A stretch of DNA of 64,000 bases, taken from the NCBI GenBank assembly GCA_946902985.2, contig CAMPQE020000053.1:186001-250000 (forward strand), given 5' to 3'. A program made the position numbers and the translations under genes. Shown in pieces: positions 47,099 to 56,700 of the stretch (the first letter of the stretch is position 1; every line of letters starts with the position of its first letter). Below the pieces are notes generated by a model. The model was not told the origin of the DNA. It did no database searches and was given only the letters and a program-made list of their open reading frames with translations. Origin of the DNA: Meconema thalassinum (taxonomy: Eukaryota; Arthropoda; Insecta; Orthoptera; Tettigoniidae).

Positions 47099-47847
47099 CA
47101 GTAGAACGTCGTTTATCCGGACTAATTGGGACCGAACATGTTCTGGATAACGATTTTTCCGGATAATCAAATATGCGTTTATTTCATAAGAAAAAACATG
47201 CACAGTTCATTATGGTGATAATCACCAAGCTTCTCATTTAGCTGCAACGCTTTTTCACATAACACAGGTCCAGAAATGGGATCTCCCTTACTTCTAAACC
47301 ATAAGTACACCACCTCTTTCAATTTTTCACCCGTGATTATTTATTTCTTCATTATCTAACTTCGATGCATAATTCAGAATTTCACCTTTTCGGTTCTTCA
47401 AATCATACATTGTGGATTTTCCAACACTGTAAGTTTCCATTAGACACTACACACTCTCACCTTTACCCAGTTTATTAATGATCTTCACCTTCTTCTCAAT
47501 CGATAAAACATTGCGATTTCGTTTTTCCTTATTGCCACTCGTAGAAGCCATCTTTACAACGTAATACAGTACACTCAAATATTGTTAGTTAGTTATTGTT
47601 GTTTTAAGGAGTGGAACTACGAGCTCATCTGCCCCTAACTCGCATATTGTAGGCCTCATACGTTGAAACATTATAGAGCAAACAAACGGTAGGAGACAAT
47701 AATTTAAACGAGAACCGACTCACTACTGTAGGAAGCGCGCACATCCGCATCACAACAGTAATAAGCGTGGGCTGCTCAATCTTTTTTTGCTCGTCCGGAT
47801 AATTGACGTTCCGGTTGTTTCACGTCCGGATAAACGACGTTCTACTG
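47099..47847 (-). mobile_element. Tigger/pogo-like DNA transposon, deleted (749 bp)
   Basis: Both ends carry the inverted repeat CAGTAGAACGTCGTTTATCC (24 bp in all) and TA flanks (47097-47098, 47848-47849). Inside, the minus strand encodes the start of a transposase. The rest of the gene is missing. It is inserted in the gag of element D. Confidence 0.9.
47215..47551 (-). pseudogene. Tigger transposase N-terminal fragment
   Basis: ATG at 47551 starts MASTSGNKEKRNRNVLSIEK, followed by a CENP-B-type helix-turn-helix (KKVKIINKLGKGES, then VGKSTMYDLK). The key break is UAG at codon 35 (47447-47449). Further on, after a shift, PISGPVLCEKALQLNEKLG matches the next part of pogo-family transposases. 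The DDE domain is deleted. Confidence 0.85.
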
Positions 47848-47849
47848 TA

Positions 47850-48700
47850 TATCATACTCAAGATTATTAATATCAACTAACATTTTAGCATGCATTTCAG
47901 TAATATACACCTGATTACTCTTTAACATATCTCTTTTCACAACACCTATAGCTTTTTAAAAACACGCTCTGTAATATCAATACCTTCTTCAATCATTTTA
48001 TTTTGGTCGGAAACCTGCATCTGTAATTCACTTACAATTGCATTGAGATTGCTAAACTTACAACTCAAAGTGTCTGTTAACAGGCTTTAAGTGGTTTGTG
48101 TTATGAGTTTGTCAGCCTTAATCTCCTTCTGTAGTTCCTCTATGCCTTCCTTATTCTCCTCTTTGACTTCATCTAGGCTACTCAGCATCTTTTTCTGTAG
48201 CTGACTAATGCTTTCACAAGTTTCTATCTGTGCCTGTACTAACCTTTTAGTAACATCGACCTTTAATGTGGTGACATCTGTTTAAGTTTAGTGTGGTCAG
48301 CTTGTAACGTGGTAACATCAGTGTGGAGTGTAGTAACATTGTGATTTACTCTCTCAACACCAGCCTTCGTTTCTCCCTGAGTCTTCCTACTTTCTTCCTG
48401 AGCTATTCTAATCTCTTCCTGGGATTTCTCCAGAGCTTTTCTATTTTCATCCTTAACTGTTTTAAGCTTCTCCTGTACTCGTGTCATGTTTTCCCTACAC
48501 TCATTTTGTAATAGTGTCTCATTTCTTCTATTAAATTCATTTCTGTCACTTCTACCGTTAACCAAATCAACATTGCGTTTACCTTCTTCCTCTAATAATT
48601 GAACATTCTCCTCGGCTGCTTTTTGCAATCTCTCAACCTCAGTTGTGATAGCCACTTGGCTCTCCTGAATGACCTTCAGTAAGGCACGAATCGCCTCCAT
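47850..48700 (-). pseudogene. gag: Element D gag, proximal coiled-coil part
   Basis: ATG at 48700 (MEAIRALLKVIQESQ) begins a strongly charged heptad-rich protein, with many Glu/Lys/Gln and the phrase EKSQEEIRIAQEESRK, open to 48263. Coiled-coil coding continues with stops to the Tigger insertion. Long coiled-coil gag N-termini are known in some insect gypsy lineages. A host coiled-coil gene is a less likely alternative given the integrase downstream. Confidence 0.6.
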
Positions 48701-49361
48701 ATCTTCTTCTTGGAGAAAAACATCACCAACGATAATAATGTAGATACTTTGAGTAACCACTTTCTAACAAACTCTATTTGGAAATTTTACGTAGAAACTA
48801 TGCTACCTTATAACTGCGTCTGTCCATATGCTTATTAATTCCCCCTTAGTGATCCAAAATTCCCTATTCTTCTTACATCCAAACTTCTTCATTCAATAAC
48901 ATTTACTTTTACCAATAATTACAACAATTTCATTTACCATTAAAATTTACAGTGGCATGGCTTAAAATAGCCATCAGCTGGTATAACAAAGAGTCGAAAC
49001 TCTGCCTGAGTTCAACAATTAAACATTGTCGAGCCTCATTTGGGTATAAACAATTCAACATACAGTATATTGGTATCAACAAACTGTCGAAAAGCCCCAC
49101 TTGCGAAAGCCAATTAAACATACCCCCATGTAACCAAATTCAAGTAACTAACAACCATTATCCGACTCTTGAGAGGGTCGCCCAGGACGTTGATCCCCAG
49201 CTAGTTAAACCAACTGATCCCTTCTGGCTGGCGAAGTTAAGGAACTCGTCTAACACATGGTTACTAAAAGATGAATCTACTACAATCTAGCTACTTGGGT
49301 TCACATCTATCTACACAAGGAGAATGAGATTCTAGAAACCTCGGGGTGTGACGGGTGTGGA
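48701..49361. other. Possible leader or 5' LTR of element D
   Basis: No domain. Its place upstream of gag suggests leader or LTR. No partner LTR identified. Confidence 0.3.
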
Positions 49362-50063
49362 CAGTTCTGGATTACCCGTTAGGCCTGACTAGGCCCGGGC
49401 CTAGGGCCCTCAATTATCTGGGGCCCACAAAATGTTATTCCGAAGATTTAGAAAAAATATCCAGAACTGAGACAGTTTCAGCATTATATTAAATAACAAT
49501 GTCCTTTAAAAACTGAGTTCACTCATTCTGAACTTTACGAAATTCTTATTCGAGACAAGCTTGAGTCTGTTTTTCCGAACGTAGTAATTGCTTTTCGCAT
49601 TTTCCTGACACTCATGATAACAAATTGTTCTGCAGAGCGCTCGTTTTCAAAATTGAAACGGATCAAAAGTGCGCAAAGAAGTATCATGTCACAAGACATG
49701 CTAAGTTCAATGTATATCGAGTCAGATGTTCTGCGGGAAATTGACATTGTAGAAGATTTCATTGACCGAAAAATCAGAAAAAAAATAGATTAGATTTTAC
49801 AGAAGTGAAAAATAGTATGATTTGTTAAATTGTTCATCAAATCATGTGACAATTTTTCAAATAGCGATGATTGTTTCAATTTAAATGTATGTTTATGTGT
49901 ATATATGATTTAATAAAAAGTATATTATTCATCTTGAGAAGAGATCTCTTGTATATACTTCCTTAAATGTACAGGTGCTAAAAAAGAAAAAAATATTTGA
50001 AAAAATAAAGGGGCCCCAAAAATCTGGGGGACTAGGGCCTCATTTTACCTTAATCCGGCACTG
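49362..50063 (+). mobile_element. hAT transposon, internally deleted (702 bp)
   Basis: The flanks are an exact 8-bp duplication GGTGTGGA (49354-49361 and 50064-50071), as hAT transposases make. The ends are inverted: CAGTTCTGGATTA on the left and, inverted, CAGTGCCGGATTA on the right, with GGGCC-rich subterminal sequence at both ends. It keeps only the C-terminal part of the transposase. Confidence 0.92.
49515..49793 (+). pseudogene. hAT transposase C-terminal dimerisation domain
   Basis: A 92-codon open stretch ending in UAG. It reads LESVFPNVVIAFRIFLTL, then CSAERSFSKLKRIKS and later LSSMYIESDVLREIDI. This is the hAT dimerisation region, in the style of ZMYM-like hAT transposases. There is no internal stop. 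The catalytic core is absent, so the fragment alone cannot transpose DNA. Confidence 0.88.
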
Positions 50064-50071
50064 GGTGTGGA

Positions 50072-50403
50072 AAAGGGTTGGGTGCCTGTAACTACTCTAT
50101 AGTACACACGTATCTTACGCTATGATAGGAAGAATTCGAGGATAAAATGGAACAGGCAATCTAATATGTACCTGCTAATGTTTATTGACTAAGGACTACA
50201 TACAATTTAAAATAAAGCCTCCTGGAACGTATTATCGAATAATAAATAAATTACTTAAATAACAATCTCTCAAAATAAATAAATAAATAAATAAATAAAT
50301 AAAATCACCATGAATTCGGTCTATCGATATCAAAAACAATCGTAATTAAGGAGTTTTAAATAAAAATCTTCCTCTCAAGACTTCTCTATCACATTTATAA
50401 ATA
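50072..50403. other. AT-rich spacer with AAAT microsatellite
   Basis: An AAAT repeat of about eight units lies at 50,274-50,304. No gene. Confidence 0.7.
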
Positions 50404-51793
50404 CACTGAAGAAAATGGAAATTGCAACACCCAGAAGGAGTGGTGCTACATTGCTGCAATTGAACATGCAGGACGAGGTTCGGTTGTGATTCGATGATTA
50501 CACTTTCAGGTCCCTCTGACCGCAAGTTTGGACAACAATCAATACAGGATGTGCCCACCACGTGCTGCAATACATTGATGAATTCCGCGAGGCATGGAGT
50601 CAATAAGGCCCTGGAGCGCTTCCTGAGGAATTGTGGCCAATGCTTGCTGCACTGCAGGGGTCAGTTTTTCCAGAGTTGTGGGTGGCTGAGGACGGTTGGC
50701 CAGTTGTCGACCCATCATGTCCCACACATGCTCAATAGAACTGAGGTCCGGGGGTCTGGCGGGCCATTCTAAGGTTATAATGTCGTGGAGAGCTTCAATG
50801 GAGATGCGTGCAGTGTGAACCCGGGCATTGTCCTGCTGAAACATTCCATTAGCAATGTTCGCCATCATTGGGACAACCACTGGATTGAGTACCCTATCAA
50901 CGTACTGTCGAGCAGTCATTGTGCCCTCAACAAGCACTAATTGTGATTTCACATTAAAGCCAATAGCTCCCCAGACCATAATGCTTGGTGTTGGCTCTGT
51001 GTGTCTCTCGACAATAAGGTCTGGGCGGCCCCTCTCCCCGGTACGTCGGCGCACACGATTCCGGCGATCACTGCGAGCAAGACAGCAGCGCGATTCATCA
51101 CTTAAGACGACCGTATGCCATTCGTCGACCCACTTCGATCGTTCTCGACACCAGGCCAGCCTTACACGTAGCTGTTGTTGGGTCAATGGAACACCTTCTG
51201 CAGGGACACGGGATCGTAAGCCAGCTGCACGCAGGCGATTACCAACTGTTTGTTGTGTAATGTGGGGTGCCACTGCTCCTCGAATTAGCGCTGCTGTTGC
51301 ATGGGGTTCCATCCGGGCCATTCGAATGATGCGGCGATCCTCTCTCACAGTTGTCTGTCATGCTGGGCCTGTGCCAGGTCTACGAGTGTGGGTACCTTCA
51401 TTTGACCACTGCTACCAGACACGTTGTACCGTAGATGCCTGTCGGCCAACACGTGCAGCGACAGTCCTTAGCGATAATCCAGCCTCACACAGCCCAATTA
51501 GCCGAGCCCTCTCAAACGGCGACAGTTGTAGATAGCGTGCTCTTCTCTGTGGTCGAGGCATGTTTGACGGGGAACACTTCACTGCACAGACTGCAATTCA
51601 ACTACGTTACACCAGAGTCCGTATACTGGAGTTGATTCCTCCACGACCAATCACGTGGGGAGACCTCTAGCAACAATCCAATGGGTCTGAACCTTTGGTC
51701 GTTTACATACCTACATGGCATCGTTCCATATCTTGAAAATCAACACAAACGACCAATGCCTTCATGGTGTTGTAATTTCCATTTTCTTCAGTG
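50404..51793 (-). mobile_element. Tc1-like DNA transposon, near complete
   Basis: The ends are inverted copies of about 28 bp beginning CACTGAAGAAAATGGAAATT, with TA on each side (50402-50403, 51794-51795). It encloses one transposase gene on the minus strand. The 1.39-kb size and single intronless gene are typical for Tc1. Confidence 0.93.
50539..51561 (-). pseudogene. Tc1 transposase with two nonsense codons
   Basis: ATG at 51561 (MPRPQRRARYLQ) opens a 340-codon frame to the stop at 50539-50541. Codons for a paired-like helix-turn-helix DNA-binding domain come first. UAG follows VQRVW, and UGA occurs just before the segment TVREDRRIIRMA. From 51348 the frame is open. The DD34E catalytic triad is intact: Asp in LSDESR, Asp in FQQDNARVH and Glu in SSIEHVWD, with about 34 residues between the last two. 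Only the two stops separate it from a full-length frame, so it is a relatively young copy. Its role in the family is cut-and-paste transposition at TA sites. Confidence 0.92.
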
Positions 51794-51796
51794 TAT

Positions 51797-53330
51797 TTAA
51801 AACCTGTCGAAGCTAATAAACACTCGTCAATGCTCTTATCGACACTTTGGTATAATAATCTCTACTATTATCTTACATTGCCACTTATTACTCACGTCGA
51901 TCTGTGTTGTTTCTTTCCTGTTACATCCAATTAACTTCAGAACAAACGATTAAGTTAATTCAAGTTATAAAAAGGTCACATCTTTGATAAAACAGATTGA
52001 TAATAATAATGTTAAATAGAACATCTTTCCTTGATCAACATTTGTTATCAATCATAGTGGTATTACATTAGATCTTAAACTCTGATCAGCTGTTACTTCC
52101 TTAAAGCATCATATTACTTTCCCAATCGCTAATAACATCTCATAAATTATATATAGATCTCACCAAGTCTTACTCAAACTGTACAAAAATGCACATTCAT
52201 CTTCTGACATACGTCTTCTTCATCGACTCAAAATCTTCAATATACTAGCACAAAATTCCTTATAACAATTCAAATTTAGTCTTATTGTTGCCGTGGTCAA
52301 TAAGAGTCTTTACCATAACATTTCTTTACATAACAGTTGACAAAACCGTCAATACTGTTTATTTAATCTTCGTTCTCACGTCAGTGCCACATGATTTCAA
52401 GAATCAGCTGTTCTCATCTGTCAATTGATCCTACTTTAACTATCGTGTGCTTCGTTTACGTTAAAATACCACATGCTACGATATCAACTTTACAAATGTT
52501 GATCTTGAAAATCAACTTATTCAAATCATACGTAATAATAATACATTGCTTGTCTCTCCTCTCTGATCAATCTTAAATAAGAAGTACACTTACTTCTTGC
52601 GTTACAACAAATGAATTACAACAAATTCATTGTAAAGTTTGGCATAGTTCTAGAGTTATAAAAACTTCATAATCCCACGACATAGTTGTCTAGAAACGAA
52701 TAATGCCTCGTCGTTATCATATTAAAATGTTCCTCATTGACAGTTGGAATAAGTCCAATTCAATTCTAAAATACCAGATAACATAACAAATCCTGATATC
52801 AAAATCTAATAAATCTCGCTAAATAAATTCTAATAAGATCGAGAAACACTAAATTCGAACTTAACTACATCTAAACATTGTCTATAAAATTTCCCATTCG
52901 TCGAATAAAATAGAAATCTAACTGAATTTAAATAACGTCGCTAAAACTCCTAAAATATTAAAATACTGAAAAAAAATCCTTCAATAATAATCCAAATTAC
53001 TAAAAAGATGGGGACTCTGAAATACATAGATCCTTCCTAAAAGATGGTCATGATCAAAAACATCCGTAAACACTATCAAAGTACTGAAATAATACAAGTC
53101 GTTCGTCTACCGTCTGCCGTGTTGATATTCTGCGTTTCCAAACCTGGCGGAACTTGATCTGCTCGAAGTGGCATCTTCTTCCTGCTTAGGATGGCTTCAT
53201 CCTCGCCTCTCCTGTGTTCGATGTCAAGTTGTCGGGTGATCTCTCGTTCTTTGGCTCAGCATCTCTTCAATACATGGTGGTACTCGTTTAGAACTCATCT
53301 AACTTCTGTTCTAGATAGAACTGTCGGTAT
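51797..53330. other. AT-rich DNA, nothing recognised
   Basis: No domain or clear repeat. It may be part of a decayed LTR of element D, but there is no direct support. Confidence 0.4.
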
Positions 53331-54331
53331 CAGTAGTGTATTTGCAGGGGTTCTACAGCCTCAACATTCCTCCACACAAGATGGCGGCGGCGCGATATCT
53401 CTCGAACGCATGGTCGGATTTTGACAAATGAGGTGTCATTGAACTTGGGCTGACACCCCCTTTCCAATGGATAACATATCTCCACCCCAAAATAAAACCT
53501 ACCCCTACTAGGGGGTGGAATTGTAATTTTTAGAGAATCCCTCTTTCCAATTGCAACATGTGAGAGTTTGAATGCTAATATGGAATTAAACGTTGTTCTA
53601 CATAAAGTTCATGTGTTTGGTGGATAGCCACTTAGAATTAACATGCTTGTTTTTTTGTTTTTTACGCATGCCCACTCATAGCTTTTGTAAGAGGGCGGGC
53701 TTTTTAAAGATTGCAGCTGTAGTGTAACCTAACCTAACCCAACCCACGAGTGCTGATCAAAAAGTATTTTAAGTGACGCTTGTCGATCGGCAAGCCAATA
53801 ATCAAAGAGGGATATGTCAGGCCTTGAGGAGATAGCCCCTTTTGATTGATCCCTGATGATTGATCTCTGTTGATTTGTCCCTTTGGACTGGTCTCTGTTG
53901 ACTAGCCCCTTTTGGACGGGCCCTTTTTGACAGGGGGTCATTTTTTGATGGATCATTTTTGACAGGTCCTTTTTGACGGGTCCCTGTTGACGAGTCATTG
54001 CTGACGGGTCCTTGTTGATGAGTCCCTGTGGACGGGTCATTGTTGACGGATCCCTGTTGACAGGTCATTGTTGACAGGTCATTGATGACAGGTCATTGTT
54101 GACGGGTCATTGTTGATGGGTCCTTGTTGACAAGTCCCTGTTGATGGGTCCCTGTGGAAGGGTCCCTTTAGACCGGCCCCTTTGGACTGGTCCCTATGGA
54201 CCGGCCCATGAAATTTATCCAAATTATGTCAAAGGGCCTAACTACATTTGTGTGTAAAGCAGTGTGTTGAACTGACGTTGTTCACCAGTCCTTACTACTA
54301 CAATTCGATAGCGATATGAAAGGAATTGATT
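53331..54331 (-). repeat. Left arm of foldback-type element
   Basis: Inverse of 61087-61999 and of the solo arm. From the outer end it has a unique part with AAGATGGCGGC (53378-53388), a TAACCTAACCTAACCC stretch near 53,726, then 15-bp minisatellite (about 53,830-54,175), then CTGACGTTGTTCACCAGTCC and CGATATGAAAGGA (to 54331). Frames 53729-54068 follow the minisatellite and are not genes. Confidence 0.85.
53830..54175 (-). repeat. 15-bp minisatellite
   Basis: Degenerate tandem units such as GACGGGTCCCTGTTG. Because 15 is a multiple of 3, open frames with repeating peptides arise without selection. Confidence 0.8.
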
Positions 54332-54584
54332 AACCAGACATGAGTTAACTACCAACGAAACACTTTGGCGACTCTGCTTGTTATTGACCAATGAGTAGGG
54401 TTTTAGAACAACTGTTTGCTATTTTGGGTTATATACAAAAAAATGCTTAGACCTTTTGAGCGACTATGTTTGCTAAACAAGACATTATACCAGAGACGAT
54501 TAGGATTCTTATGTTGCTCAGACAAGGAAAGCATTTCTACAGAATCTGTTGACATTGAATATAGATTTAGGTATTAGAATGTCA

Positions 54585-55022
54585 TTTTGAAGGCCTTTGT
54601 CTGGAGCGTGGCACTCTATGAAAGTAAAACTTAGACAATTGGTGTAGCAGAAAAGTGGAGAATTGAAGTGTTTGAAATGTGGTGTTACAGGAGAATGATG
54701 AAGATTAGATGGGTAAATAGGGTTACTAACAAAGAGGTATTAAGACGAGTGGGGGAGAAGAGATGTATCTGGCGACTGTTAATGAAGTAATGATATGGGT
54801 TGGTAGGACACGTACTAAGACACACAAGAATAGCAAACTTAGTTATGGAAGAATGGTTCGAGGACGAGAACTGTAGGGGCAGACCATGTTTAGAATATGT
54901 TAAACAGATAGCCTTGAATGTAGGGTGTATGTTAGCTATATAGAGATGAAACGATTAGCTCGGGACAGATAGGCGCTGAGATCTGCATCAAACCAGTCAA
55001 AGGACTAAAGACTCAAACAACA
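54585..55022 (+). pseudogene. LINE 3' fragment
   Basis: Translation reads KWRIEVFEMWCYRRMMKIRW, then VTNKEVLRRVGEKR and later CRGRPCLEYVKQI, the distal C terminus of insect LINE RT proteins, with a few stops. It ends in a CAAACAACAACA tail at about 55,014-55,025, the normal 3' end of such elements. The 5' part is missing. Confidence 0.8.
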
Positions 55023-55306
55023 ACATGTACGTTCACCAAAATAATGTTGTGTAACGGTAAATGTTAGTCAACGAACAGTAATGCATTACTAAAACCCATG
55101 ACACGATACCTAAGAGCTTTTCTAAAATGATTTTTAAAATGCCTTTAACACTATATTGAACACCCAGTTCACAAGAGTCATAACTGCAATGTTATGGTAA
55201 AACAAAACAAAATCTATATCTCAAAACAAGCAAGTGGTTTAGTCAATGTATACTGGAAAAAGTTTTGTAAACACTCAAGTCCTCAAGACCAATTAAATTA
55301 GTAACT

Positions 55307-55391
55307 GTCAGGTTGGCCGAGTGGTTAAGGTGTTTGACTTAAGATCAAATTTCTGTATAAGGAAGCAAGGGTTCGAATCCCTTACCTGACA
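55307..55391 (+). tRNA. tRNA-Leu (anticodon UAA)
   Basis: A full cloverleaf: acceptor GTCAGGT pairs with ACCTGAC (55384-55390) and A is the discriminator. The A box TGGCCGAGTGG and B box GGTTCGAATCC are perfect. The anticodon stem TTTGA/TCAAA encloses loop CTTAAGA, giving anticodon TAA, which reads UUA. A long variable arm is present, as in all tRNA-Leu. No intron. No strong T-run terminator is obvious in the first 100 bases downstream. It lies inside the putative foldback element. Confidence 0.93.
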
Positions 55392-55654
55392 TAACTATTG
55401 CCTTAACATGGCTTGATCACACTGTATTATTATGATACTCGGTACACAAACCATAGATATAGTGTATTGTTTAAGGCCACTCTCTTTCTGAACATAGAGA
55501 CTGTTGATGGTTAACAATTGTATTAATAGTGGGACATGGGGATAGTAAGAAAGAAAAACAGACAATACCCATACAATATTTTTATTTAATCCATTTTATA
55601 ATAGTTACACACTGAATTCAACTCTATCTCTTTACCATTGTTCGATATAGATTT

Positions 55655-56265
55655 TTAAACACAATGCTTGTTGTAGATCCTTTTGCAACTTTCTCCAGAT
55701 ACTCTTGCTCTTAAAAACTGGGGAAGCCGCAATGGTTTTATAAACATAAAACCCTCATCCTCTTCTTTTTCATAATTATCATTATCATCATCATTATAAA
55801 TATTATCATCAAAATTATTATATTCATTGTCACCATCATCATTCTCAACATCACTAGAACTATCCAATTCCTCTTGTTTGTTTTCCACAGGGACCTCTTG
55901 TAGAGTCTGCGTTGCTTTTGATAGTGTTAAGGGTTTTTTGAACGATGATATTTGTCCTAACATGTCTTTTTGAGGTGATGATGAATGCTTTTTAATAACA
56001 ATGCACTATCTTGAGCAGCTATATATTTTTCTTGGACTTGCTTTTTTACCTGAGTTAGAGTATTTTGCGTATTTAAATGTGAATTAATTTGAGATTCACA
56101 ATGATGTTCTTTTGAAGTAAGTACGTTGGAGTATTTTGTTTTAATCATTCCTCGACACTTTCATCGCCAAATAACAGTTCCATCTTTATTGGTTGTTTTT
56201 ACAATATATGTATATCCTTTATAGAAGACACATGGCTTGCCATGACTGGTTGTTGAGACTTCCAT
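55655..56265 (-). pseudogene. FLYWCH zinc-finger ORF with acidic tail, broken
   Basis: ATG at 56265 (MEVSTTSHGKPCVFYKGYTY) opens a FLYWCH-like domain: the aromatic YKGYTY strand, then TVIW, a UGA (56161-56163) where the first zinc-binding Cys is expected, KCRG with the second Cys, and EHHC at the His pair position. A helical, Gln-rich part follows. A frameshift near 55,985 leads to a frame with a long Asp/Glu/Asn tract and a basic end (LRARVSGESCKRIYNKHCV). AATAAA-type sequence lies about 70 bases past the stop. FLYWCH proteins bind DNA or partner proteins, and the domain is also known from Mutator-like transposons. Whether this one belongs to the enclosing element is unknown. Confidence 0.65.
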
Positions 56266-56333
56266 ATCAACTAATGCATATGAATTAAAATTTAGTTAAG
56301 TCACATGAACAATCTTTAGATTACAAGTGATTT

Positions 56334-56334
56334 A

Positions 56335-56366
<32 letters not shown>

Positions 56367-56372
56367 TACACA
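56334..56372. repeat. CA microsatellite
   Basis: About 18 CA units with two CATA interruptions. Confidence 0.95.
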
Positions 56373-56549
56373 CTTTCCTAAATGTCAAGATTTATGGATG
56401 TTGTTTTCCGCCAACAGCTGCTTACTGCGTATGACAAGGCTGGAGACTGGTAGGTGAGACGGTCTTTCACGATGTAAACACTGTAACCGGCAGTAGTCAA
56501 CTGACAATATTCTTATACCCTAGTCAAGGTTAACAGGTACTTACTGCGT

Positions 56550-56700
56550 ATGACAAGACCGTACACTCGTAGGTTAGACAGTATTTTTTTGTTTGTTGCT
56601 AAGGATCCCATATATACCCTAGACAAGTTAGTTCTGAACACTTAGTGGTTAATTGTATATATTGAATTTAAATACTCAGCTTATACAAGCACGTTTTGCT
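56550..56700 (+). repeat. Direct repeat flanking satellite block, copy 1
   Basis: Matches about 58,700-58,855 directly (GTTAGTTCT.AACACTTAGTGG, then TTATACAAGCACGTTTT). The pair brackets the main satellite block. Confidence 0.7.

Noticed and set aside
44301..53330. LTR pair for element D
   Set aside because: I compared the flanks by eye and found no matching long sequences. The element is too disrupted to set borders.
53729..54068. Gln/Asp/Lys-rich repeating peptides in the arms (also at 15,9xx and 61,2xx)
   Set aside because: The 15-bp minisatellite is a multiple of three and so produces open frames mechanically.
55505..56265. FLYWCH ORF as an intact gene with two exons
   Set aside because: The UGA at 56161-56163 falls inside the zinc module and no GT/AG pair nearby would remove it cleanly.
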